In this document: positions 1 through 9,470 of the stretch, one piece after another
Layout of the letters: each line of letters starts with the position of its first letter
Position numbering within the stretch: position 1 is the first letter of the stretch
Origin: Quillaja saponaria
Taxonomy: Eukaryota; Streptophyta; Magnoliopsida; Fabales; Quillajaceae
Length of the DNA: 64,000 nucleotides
Reading direction: 5' to 3'
Assembly: GCA_029379385.1 (NCBI GenBank)
Contig: CM055613.1
Span: 18,432,001-18,496,000 of the forward strand
The notes under the pieces: generated by a model
Seen by the model: the letters and a program-made list of their open reading frames with translations, nothing else
What the model was told of the DNA's origin: nothing
Database searches by the model: none
Translations under genes and position numbers: made by a program

Positions 1-288
1 CCTGAGGACTAGTAGATCCCTGTTCAGAGCCAACATCCTGCTGCTTCCTACGAATAACAACACGGTCACAGCCACTGCATTTTATCATATCTAAAACAAA
101 CACAAACAAATTCAATACACATTTATTATATAAGGCAAAAGACAATGCATTAGAGAATCACAACTTGAAGTTTCAGGATGAATTAGGACGTATCACTAAG
201 TCCATATATGCCCCAGGTAACGTATGCAAACAAAGTAACATCCTACATTTACAGTCACAGACCTTTAACCTAGGTTTTAACATTAACT
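1..288 (-). mobile_element. Gypsy leader and gag start, internal side of a minus-strand LTR
   Basis: On the minus strand this follows directly after the end of the LTR at 289. In the known layout of Ty3/gypsy elements it is therefore the primer-site/leader region and the beginning of gag. The last 65 bases toward the window edge read openly and are basic in character (a CSGCDRVVIRRK-like stretch), which fits a gag N-terminus. The element continues outside the window. I see no recognisable tRNA primer site: the bases after the LTR have drifted from the expected TGGTATCAG. Assignment rests on position next to the LTR rather than on a domain. Confidence 0.45.
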
Positions 289-3200
289 TATCACACCCTC
301 ATACAAAGGCATGACTCGCTGGAGAAATAGATAACCAAATCTTTGTAACCGTATTTCAAATTAAACAAACATATATGACTTTTTACCAAACTGCACATTT
401 AAAAGGAAAGTTTAGAAACCACAATTATATACAAATGCTCATTTACTGAAATGTATAACAATATAATTGAGAATTTCAGCAGAGGTTCCTAGTAGAATGG
501 AACATGCCCAAAATAGAAACATAGTATATAAGGTTACACACAATTAAGTAACAACAACAACTATATCCACAAGGAGCTCCGCTCCATTTTATACCATAAA
601 CAATAATAACTAAACTATTACACAAAACAAAATCCAACATCCAAAGCCCTAATATGACAATAAACTTCATCCCTTAGCCTCAAGTAGGTGTTCTCGATTA
701 TATACCTTGTCGCAACATAATCGGTAAGTTAAATATCAGTCAGGGACGTCTGAGGAAATCTTAATACTAAAAAGAACTTAAACAAGTGAGGGTGAATCAC
801 AAAAAGTCAGTGAGTGAAAAACATACCTAAAAGGTACTAGCATCAAATAACACAAGAAATTAAATGCATAAATCAAATAATTTCATATGAACATTAATTT
901 CAAAACAATTCAACTTCAGGCTGCATAAATGTAGAAAACGTAAAATCAAACAAATACAATTTAAATAATCCAATATACACACAAATACAATTCCATGCCC
1001 TCGGAGAGTGCTTTGTCTTGCTAGGTCACTGACACATCCTTTATCTTTATTTGACAATGGATTGGACTAGCCTCTTCTTGATCAAGCTCATTGGAGCATC
1101 CAGCCCACGTACCTCTTCTTCTTTTTAGATAGTGAGTTTCCTTATCTTGCTTTTTTCCATTCAGATGTTTAGATGTGAGCAATACTACGAAAGAAGCCAA
1201 ACAGGATTATGGCCTTGCCTTGCCATTTGACCTCTCTAATCCCAACGAGAATAGAAGTGACTCGCTTCTGGCTTGGCTTATAATCCCAACGGTGGTGCCT
1301 TTTGGGGAAGAGCCCAGCCCAATAGGGATAGCACATCCTCCACTTCAAGCACACCTCTGTAGAGGGAATAGGCCATACTAAGTTGCTACATATAGAATTC
1401 TCGAGGGTCTTCATTTCTGTGTACGTGTAGAAGCAAACTCAAAGGGCAGAAAGACTAAAGGCTAGAAATGAACTTGCACCGGTTGCAATCGCAGGAAAGG
1501 AATAAGAAAGGATGTCTTTCTTGTTCCACTAGCTAGGAGTAAATTTTCTCATGTTCATTTCATTATTACAACCAAGGTAGACCGGGCAGGGTAAGAAAGT
1601 CATTCTATTCCGAGCACGGTTTCTCAACATCACCTATTGTGGTCAGCTTATCTTTCCTTATCTAGTCCAACTAAGAGATCTAGCGAAGGAAGTTAGATTC
1701 GAGGTGTCGGCATCTTTCCCTAAATAAATTCGAGCAAAAGTAAGGTCAAGTAAGTTAAAAAGACAAAAAAAAAAGGACAGACAAGGGAATATGAGGTTGG
1801 TAATACTGGACCCTAAGTATAGGATGACTAGTCCCTTCTCTAGATTGTGATATTGACAGGAATGAGTTTACGACTTTGACTAAGAGAAGAAGGGTGAGAA
1901 GGACGCCTATCAAGGCGGAAGACAGGGGGAAGTTTAGGAGAGATGGGGAGGCCTAGCAGCTGCCGATCGGGATGGGGATAAGGTTGCTTCTTCACAAGCT
2001 CTTGCGCAGACAGCATTGAACATAATGTAGAAAACGCAGGTACAAAAAGATGCACGGTAGAGAACAACTACAACTAGTTCCATATATTTACAAGGGAAAA
2101 TGATTGTACAAGCATACATTTGCACACTAAATACATATCCTCGGGGCATTTTTGCTCCTGCACACCAAGAATAGACATAACTCCTCACATATCCTCCCCG
2201 GGATTAAGTGACTTGAATATTTTTAATCAAATATCAAATAGTCAAATCAATTTATCCTAGTGCACCCGAATTCTATTTCTTATAAAAATTAGTTTTATTG
2301 GTCCTTATCAAACATAAAGTTACATATTAAACACAACACAATGGATATGAGAATGTCAACAATATACCATTCCATCAATTAATTCAATTATAGTACTAAA
2401 CATTCATCTTTGAAAACTATATGAATATATTCACAAAATACACCAAAACAATCACAATACAGTAGCAACCAAAGAGTAACATTTTCCACTCACCAAGTTT
2501 TTGGATTCGACATGTCGTTCCTTTTTGAATTTAAGGGTGGCGATTGATCACCCACATGTTTTGGAGCTGAAAATCAAATTTTCATATATTACTTAATTTA
2601 TATATTTCATGGTTAATCCTTGAATTATTAAAGTTATATATATATATACATATTCCAGTAAAATCAACATAATTCCATCAACCTTCATATTACTCATTTT
2701 CCAAACATCAACCTTGAATTTAATTTAGCTAATCAAAGTAATCCAAAAGCTTGATTTATACTTATATCCAACATCAATACAACCTAATTCAAACTTTTCT
2801 TTTCCATTAACCAAATAATTTCTACTTTTACTTTTTATTCCTAATCCATGTTATTCACAATTCCCTTAATCTCTAATCCTAAATCATCAACTACCAAAAA
2901 TATCAAAGAACTAAGACTATAAACTAAAGAATTATTAGCAAAATTGAAGGGTAGCCACACCAGTTATGGCTACCAAGAGAAAGACCTAGGCAGCTTGTAA
3001 ATTCTCCTAAACTATCACAAAATTGCATGAGCTAACCTTGCCAAAATAACAAAAAGAGGACTAAAACAGGGCACGGTTGCTGCAAGGTTAGAATAGGGCA
3101 TGAAAATGTGGTTTGCAGCAGCTGGTAAGGTCTACTGCTGCTGCTGCCATAGCCAGAATTTTGCTCCCACACCAGCACGACAAGTATAAAAGGGAGGTTG

Positions 3201-3505
3201 AGCAAAATGGCAAGGCTGCAAGCTAGAATTCTTAGCTGCTACAACTTAAAACAAGGGCAGTTAGCTTTCAGCTACTACTGTCCAATTCAAGTCGAGCAAG
3301 AATAGAACAAAGGTAAGGGAATAAGGAAAGAGTTTGAGCAGAAGAAAGTGCTTCAATGGTCAGCTGCAAGAGAATGGCCAAAACAGGGGAGTACAAGGGA
3401 GGCTCGGGTAGTAGAGGAATGCGAAGAAAAAAGGAAGGCAATGCAAGGAATAAAGGAAAAAGGAAAGAAAAGACAGAGAAATTTAAAGCCAAAGTCAAGG
3501 GCTCT
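289..3505 (-). mobile_element. LTR of Tekay/Del-like gypsy element, 5' truncated, with foreign insert
   Basis: Read on the minus strand, several blocks match the complete LTR at 33148-36756 in the same order. These are a CT-rich, CAG-rich segment (about 2940-3490), the block around GGGTGCACTAGGAT (about 2250), the block around TTCTTGGTGTGCAGGAGC (about 2150), the GATGCTAGTACC block (about 850), and the terminal block ending GGGTGTGATA at 289. About 1 kb near 1060-2060 has no counterpart in the other LTR copies and looks like inserted organelle DNA. The first few hundred bases of the LTR (its TG end) are missing where it meets an opposite LTR near 3505. Boundaries are approximate except the 3' end. 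Confidence 0.65.
1060..2060. other. Mitochondrial-like DNA insert (candidate NUMT)
   Basis: This kilobase is visibly less AT-rich than its surroundings and lacks their A/T runs. It interrupts an LTR whose homologous blocks resume on both sides; the other LTR copies have only about 180 bases where this copy has about 1.25 kb. Its texture (mixed-composition, many short purine/pyrimidine words such as GAAGGAAGTTAGATTCGAGG) resembles plant mitochondrial intergenic DNA. That is an impression, not a proven match. Short open frames on both strands (for example 1175-1381 plus, 1169-1414 minus) match nothing I recognise. It could instead be an unrelated low-copy nuclear segment. Confidence 0.45.
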
Positions 3506-5092
3506 ATAATTGTGCTATATAATTATTCTTGACACTTATGCATATTTTTACTTGTTTACTAACTTACTTTGTTTATGATTTGTTTCACTTATTAATAAAA
3601 ATTTACATAAAATAAGATCAAGATCTAAGTCAACCATGTTTAAATTAACTGTGTATATATTTTATGTATACATATAGGTGTAATGTTTATTTATTTTACA
3701 TACTTGCATTTATATTTATGATCAAGAATTGCACCAAATTGTTTGAATTTTTATATTTTAATATCTGGTTATGACAATATATACATAAATTGGAACCAAG
3801 TTTACCTTCAAGGTGTTTGTTAAAATTAATAGGGGTTAATTCTAAATAAATGTATAAAACTTAATATATATATCTTATGAAATTTACAAGCTAAGTAATA
3901 CTTGGAAATGTAATTTCAGCTTCAGAGCATAATGTCGATTCGACAACACATTTGACCACAAGAGGAAACCTCGAACAAGGTCCATAAACTTTGTGAATGA
4001 AAGACATTACCTTTTGGTTACTAGTTGTGTTTTACAGTATTTGTATATATATGTGTGTGTGTGTGTCTGTGTGTGTGTGTGTATAATTGTCGAATAAAAG
4101 TGTGTAATACTTTGTCTTTGAATTTTTGCTAGTTCGTGTGCATGGATTGATGTGAATGCTTGTATATGGTTGATAGGGCCAATGATTTTATTTTTCTATG
4201 TGAGTTAGAATTCGGGTCCACCTAGGATATATTCAATTTAGTTATGTGATATTTGAATAAAAATATTCGAGTAACTCAGGCCTAGGGAGGCTAGTAAAGA
4301 AGATAATGTATATTCTTGGTGTGTGGAAGCAAAATGTCCTGATGAGGATATGTTTATAACATGCAGGTGTTGAGTTACTTTGATTATTGGCCCTTTTGTT
4401 TGCTTTGCATGATTTGTTTGAAATATCATCATTTGTGAGTTATATTAGTTTTTGTTTTACTTTTTATATATACTCTAAAATGGAATTGCATTGTAAGTTG
4501 TGCTAGTATGAATATGTTAAGTAAATATCTTCTACTTATATGTTAATTGATGCTAGTACCCTTTGGGTATGTTTTTCACCCACTGAGTTTTATGACTCAC
4601 TCTTCGATCATTTTTTTATTTTTTTTTAGCACCAGGTTCTTTTCAAGCCCTTCTTGCCAAACCTTGATTTGTCGATAGTTGCTATGACAAGGTACTCATA
4701 TGAGATCTCATACTTGGAGCCAGGGATGAAGAAATTGCAATCACTTTAAGGCTTGGTTAGGAAGTTTTAAGTTGTGGGAATTTGTGTTTAATTAGTTTTT
4801 CTTCTATGTGGACAGAGCGAAGCTCCTTCTTGTTGTTGTGTCCAAACATGATGATATGTTGTTTGTATTACTTGGGCATATTGCACTTTATAGGGAACCT
4901 CTTCAGAAATTTTTTAATATACTATTCCTTTCAGTGAACATGTGTATAAGTATAATGGTATTTTTACAAAGCTTTCTTTTAACTTTTATTTTTAGTTAGT
5001 GGTTATATGCATTCCTTTTGATTTGGAGTTAGGGTTACGAAGGTTTGATTATCCATTCCTCCTGTCGATCATATCTCTGTGGGGGTGTGATA
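3506..5092 (+). mobile_element. 5' LTR (truncated) of Tekay/Del-like gypsy element 1
   Basis: Blocks at about 3917 (GCTTCAGAGCATAATGTCG), 4212 (GGGTCCACCTAGGAT), 4370-4430 (ATTGGCCCTTTTGTTTGCTTTGC), 4550-4610, 4690-4740 and 4990-5092 match the complete LTR at 33148-36756 in the same order. They also match the short LTR at 8886-9277 at its end. It ends in GGGGGTGTGATA (TGTGACA in the other copies). The first part of the LTR is missing: the copy begins head to head with the minus-strand LTR near 3505. A (TG)n microsatellite lies at 4052-4082. No gene is present in this stretch. Confidence 0.65.
4052..4082. repeat. (TG)n microsatellite
   Basis: About fifteen TG units interrupted by a single TC, preceded by a short TA run. 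It lies inside the plus-strand LTR and is absent from the corresponding part of the other LTR copies, so it arose after insertion. Confidence 0.9.
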
Positions 5093-5189
5093 AGTTGGGA
5101 AGAGGTCAGGCTAGATGCTGTTATGGAAGTCAGTCATAGGTGGCATTGTTTATTGGTCCCTAAGCCTCAGAAATTTCTATATGCCCTAC

Positions 5190-5733
5190 TTGTGATGTTA
5201 GGCACATAGGGCAATGATGGAAGGAGTCTGGCACATGTTTTAAGTGTGGTGCAATAGATCATTGTATCCAAGATTGTCTAATGATGAATGGGCAATCTTC
5301 TTTTGCTCGAACATCTCATTTAGTGCAGGGTGGACCTCTATTGCCTGCTAGATCTTAGAAGGATCATGACACTTTTTCTAGAGGTTCTTCATCTTTGAGC
5401 AGGGGTCAAGCCTGTGTTTATGCTATGACTACACAGGATGCTCAGGCTTCAAATCCAGTTATGTTAGGTAGATTGCTTGTTTGTTTAGTTAGTGCTAAAA
5501 TACTATATGATCTTGGAGCCACTCATTCTTTTATATCTCTATATTTTTCCTTTTGTGTGAAGAGGGCATCTGAGCCTCTTGAAGTCCCTTTAGCAGTTTC
5601 GACACCTCTGAGGAAAATAATTCTTGTAACTAGGCATATTCCATCTTGTGTTGTTATGGTGGATAATATAACATGTTATGCAGACTTAATAATATTAGAC
5701 ATGTTGGAATATGATGTTATTCTAGGCATGTAA
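5190..5733 (+). pseudogene. Gypsy gag C-terminus and aspartic protease remnant
   Basis: Reading plus strand, a retroviral zinc knuckle of the C-X2-C-X4-H-X4-C type (CFKCGAIDHCIQDC) lies near 5240, the end of gag. An open stretch at 5395-5733 then holds the pepsin-like retroviral protease. Its active-site region reads ILYDLGATHSFIS; chromoviruses usually have D-S/C-G-A, so the second residue is altered to Leu. It ends with a YDVILGM block typical of the protease C-terminus, then a stop. Most of gag between 5093 and 5190 is missing, and stops separate the zinc knuckle from the protease. This is one part of the broken polyprotein continuing to 8800. Confidence 0.85.
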
Positions 5734-5899
5734 TGATTGTCTAACTATCATGCTGTGGCAGATTATCGTAGGAAAAGTGTCAAGTTTAGAATTCCTAAGA
5801 AGTCAACTTTTGTTTTTTAAGGGGATCAAAGTGAAGTTCCACACAATTTGATTTTGGCCATTCAAGCTAGAAGGCTTATTAAAAAGAAGCATTAGGCTT

Positions 5900-7250
5900 A
5901 TCTAGCTTATGTTAGGGATCCTCAGTTGAAGTGTCCTCCTTTGGAGAAAACTCCTGTGGTAAAGGAATTCTCTGATGTGTTTCCAGAAGAACTTCTTGGA
6001 CTTCCTCCTAAGAAAGATAGAGTTTAGTATTGATTTGTTGCTAGACACTTAAGCAATCTCTATACTTCGTACCACATGGCTCCCAATGAATTGAGAGAGC
6101 TAAAGGTGTAGTTGCAAGACTTGCTGGATAAGGGATTTATCTGTTCCAGTACCTTAGGGAGCTCCAGTTCTTTTAGTTAAAAAGAAAGATAGTTTGTTTC
6201 AATTGTACATTGATTATCTATAGTTGAATAAGGTCATAGTGAAAAGAAGTATCCTCTATCTCCCCAGAATTGATGATTTATTTGATTAGTTATAAGGGAC
6301 ACAACTTTTCAAAAATTGACCTATGTTCAGAGTACCACCAACTTCGGATTAAGAAGGAAGATGTTCCAAAAATTGCTTTCTGCACCTAGTATGGACATTT
6401 TAAGTTCTTAGTCATATCTTTTGGATTCACTAATGCTCTTGCAGCGTTCATGGATTTTATGAACAAAGTGTTTAAGCCTTTCTTGAATTAATTTGTTATT
6501 GTCTTTATTGATAACAATTTGGTGTACTCTCGAAGTGAGGAAGAGCATGAGAAGCATCTTTGAATTATCTTGGAAACACTTAGAGAAAAGAAGCTTTATG
6601 ATAAATTCTCCAAATGTGAATTCTAGTTGAATAAAGTAGCCTTCCTCAGACTATGATCTCCAAAGCAAGAATTCATGTGGACCCCAAGAAAGTTGAAGCA
6701 ATTCAGAGAGTTTTCTAGGTTTAGCTGGGTACTGCACGAGATTTGTTGAAAACTTCTCCCTTATTGCTACACCCTTGACATGACTGACCCAGAAAAGTGT
6801 TAAATTTATTTGATTAGAGGCTTATGAAGAAAGTTTTCAAAAACTTAAGATATGTCTGACTTCAGCTCCAGTCCTCACCCTTCCTTCTGGTATGGAAGGT
6901 ATATGGTATTTTGTTGTACTATTTTGTAATGCTTCTCAAATTGTACTTAGGTGTGCTTTGGTGCAGGATGGAAAGGTGATTGTATATGCCTCAAGATAAC
7001 TGAAGAAACATGAAATGAATTATCCCACCCATGACCTGGAGATGGCAGCAATAATTTTGCACTAAAGATGTAGAGGTATTATTTGTATGGTGAAACCTAT
7101 GAAATTTTCACGAATTATAAAAGTTTTAAGTACATATTTGATCATAAAGAGTTGAACTCAAGATAGTGTAGATGGATTGAGAAGATTATGATTTTTCAAT
7201 TTTTTATCATCAAAGGAAAGCTATTGTTGTTGTTAATGCATTGAGTAGGA
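5900..7250 (+). pseudogene. Gypsy reverse transcriptase and RNase H remnant
   Basis: Frames broken by many stops show the order of a Ty3/gypsy RT. A KGFI/PVLLVKKKD-like palm entry lies near 6130-6190. The block [17 protein letters not shown] follows near 6400. The catalytic box near 6500-6530 reads FIDNNLVYS, where the family has FIDDxLVYS, so the second catalytic aspartate is replaced by asparagine. The thumb (SKCEF) lies near 6610. RNase H follows, recognisable from VIVYAS (about 6980) and the HDLEMAAI box (about 7030). The enzyme would copy element RNA into cDNA; this copy cannot, from the stops alone. Confidence 0.85.
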
Positions 7251-7489
7251 AGTCAATAGGAAGCTTATTGCTTGTGACAGCTATTCGTAGTCGGGTTGTT
7301 AGAGAATTACAAAGGTGCATGGTTAATGGAGTCAAATTTGAAGTGTCTGCTAATGGTGTATTGTTAGCCTATGTTCAAGTAAAGTCTACTTTTATTGAAG
7401 CTGTTAAAGAAATGCAGACAACTGACTCAGATGTGTGTGGTAAGAAATCAAACATGATAAGCCTACAATCAGTGAGTTCAATGTAGATA

Positions 7490-8220
7490 ATGAAGGAGTA
7501 TTAAGATATCAAGATCGTGTGGTTGTGCCATCTGATCCGAAATTGAGAGAGAAAATTCTTGAAGTAGCTCATTGCTTGTCATATGCGATGCATCTTGGTT
7601 CTTCCAAGATGTATTAAGACTTGAAGAAGTTCTATTGGTGGGATAGTATGCAAAAAGATATAGTGGACTTTGTCCCCAAGTGCCTGATTTGCTAGCAGGT
7701 GAAAGCTAAACATTAGAAACTTGCAGAAAGTTGCAAAGATTAGATATTCCAGGGTGGAAATAGGAGAAGATTACTATAGATATTGTAATAGGACTTCCCA
7801 AACCTTTAGGGGTTATGACTAAATCCGGATAATTGTGGACAAATTGACTAAATCAACGCACTTTCTTTTTGTGAAAACTACGTACTTAACACATCAGTAT
7901 GCTAAGTGGTATCTAAATAAGATAGTTTCATTACATAGAGTACCTATTTCTATCATTTCAAACCGAGACGTTCAGTTGACTACAACTTTTGAGAAATCTT
8001 TTCAGGAGGCTCTTGGTACTTAGTTGTTATTCAGTAGAGTTTTCCATCCTCAGACTGAAGGTCAGTTTGAGAGAACTATACAAACCTTAAAAGATATGTT
8101 GCGAGCATTTGTGATGGATTTTGAAGGGTGTTGGGATCAGCATTTTCCATTTATGGAGTTTGCTTATAATAACATTTATAATAGTAGCATTCAGAAAGCA
8201 CTATTTAAGGTTTTGTAAAG
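7490..8220 (+). pseudogene. Gypsy integrase remnant (HHCC and DDE core)
   Basis: The N-terminal zinc-binding module is visible near 7570-7700 (AHCLSYAMHLG, then CLIC), with stops inside it. The catalytic core runs from about 7770 (TIDIVIGLP carries the first acidic residue) through 7835-8218. The second catalytic position is in IISNRDVQLT, where SDRD is usual, so Asp has become Asn. The third is in QTEGQFERT. A stop (TAG) lies at about 8021, splitting the core into two open pieces. The usual role is insertion of element cDNA into the chromosome. Confidence 0.85.
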
Positions 8221-8800
8221 GAGAAAGTATCGATCTCCAGTTGAATGGTTTGAAATTGGTGAGCATCAACTACTAGGACCAGAGTTAGTTCATAATGCCG
8301 TAGAGAAAGTACAGGTTATTTGTGATATGTTGAGGATGGCTCAAAGTAAATAGAAGTCTTATGCAGACAATCATAGAAGAGAGTTAGAATTTGAAGTAGG
8401 TGATTATGTGTTTTTGAAGGTTTTCACCTTTTAAAGGCATAATGAGACTTGACAAGAAAGGGAAGCTGAGTTTGAGGTTTATAGGACCCTTCCAGATTTT
8501 GTATAGGGTTGGAGCTGTAGCTTACAGGTTGGCATTACCTCCAAACTTGGATAAGGTACATCCGATTTTTCATGTGTGTATGCTTTGAAAGTATTTGCCT
8601 AATAAGTCACACATTTTATGGGTCCAAGAAGTACAAGTGGATAAGAATCTAATATACAAGGAGCAACCAGTGGCGATCATAGATAGGGAAGTCTGTAAGC
8701 TTCGATCAAAGACCATTCCTTCTGTGAAAGTTATCAGGCAACATCATAATGAACAAGAAGCCACTTAAGAATCCGATGATGTGGTGAGGCAACAATATCT
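8221..8800 (+). pseudogene. Gypsy integrase C-terminus with chromodomain-like tail
   Basis: After the DDE core, frames continue through an integrase C-terminal region (RLDKKGKLSLRFIGPFQ-like block near 8440-8500, and LALPPNLDKVHPIFHV near 8530-8570). They end with a tail carrying the pattern of a chromovirus chromodomain near 8620-8790 (PVAIIDREVCKLRSKTIP). This tail is diagnostic of chromoviruses and points to the Tekay/Del lineage, whose LTRs are also unusually long. Stops at about 8215, 8351 and 8766 break it. 8800-8885 is noncoding and leads into the 3' LTR. Confidence 0.75.
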
Positions 8801-8885
8801 ATTTTTTTTTTAATGATTCAAGTAAATGACACATGTATGATTATTCTGTTGAAATTATGGATAAATTTATTTTAAAAAGATAGAA

Positions 8886-9277
8886 TATTATAACCCAATA
8901 TGATAGCACTAAGTTTTAGAATTATTGTAGCAACTTTACTTTTATATGCAAGACAAATATATATAAACAAGACAAATAAACACTATAAAAAAAAATATAT
9001 AGATATATATATATATGAAAATATATACACATCCACTTTAATCTTATTTGACTTTCATTTTACTTTTATATTTTTTTTTTACTTTGACATTTTCTTTTTC
9101 CTCCTTATTTTTTATTTTCTTTTTTCTTCCTCGCTTGCTTCCACTTTTACAAAAGGCTAGTTAAACTTTTATTTTTAGTTAGTGTTTGTGTGCATTCCTA
9201 TTTTATTTGTAGTCAGAGTTACGGAGATTTGGATATTCATTCCTCCTGTTGGTCATACCTCGGTGTGGGGTGTGACA
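8886..9277 (+). mobile_element. Internally deleted LTR of the Tekay/Del-like family
   Basis: The first 45 bases (TATTATAACCC...TTTTAGAATTATTG) match the start of the complete LTR at 33148. The last 120 bases match the ends of the LTRs at 5092 and 36756 and finish in GGGGTGTGACA. At 392 bp against 3609 bp it has lost nearly all of its middle, which has been replaced by A/T-rich filler (about 8960-9150). It serves both as the 3' LTR of element 1 and, judged by what follows, as the 5' LTR of another internal region. Confidence 0.75.
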
Positions 9278-9470
9278 AGTTGGTATCAGTCACCCTAGAA
9301 TCTTAGCTCAGCAACAACAACCTCAACAAGGTCAACCACAAACTCCTAGTGTTACTCCTGCTAGCCTCAACAAGTGGCAAATCTTCTAGTTCCAGCTTAA
9401 CAAGATCGATGAGTATTTGTAACATTTTAGGAAGATACAGCCACTAAGGTTCTCTGGTATGGTTTCTACG
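9278..9470 (+). mobile_element. Primer-binding site and gag start of a second gypsy copy
   Basis: Directly after the LTR end comes AGTTGGTATCAGT, which matches the TGGTATCAG core of the initiator-Met tRNA primer site used by most plant gypsy elements. A reading frame then starts with a glutamine-rich stretch (QQQPQQGQPQ) and continues into a block like LNKIDEYL and PLRFSGM, the usual early part of gypsy gag, with stops. It is cut at 9470 by the minus-strand LTR starting at 9471. Confidence 0.7.

Noticed and set aside
1175..1381. Open frame of 68 codons on plus strand in a less AT-rich region
   Set aside because: No known protein match by eye, overlapping frame on the other strand is equally open, and the region looks like an organelle-derived insert.
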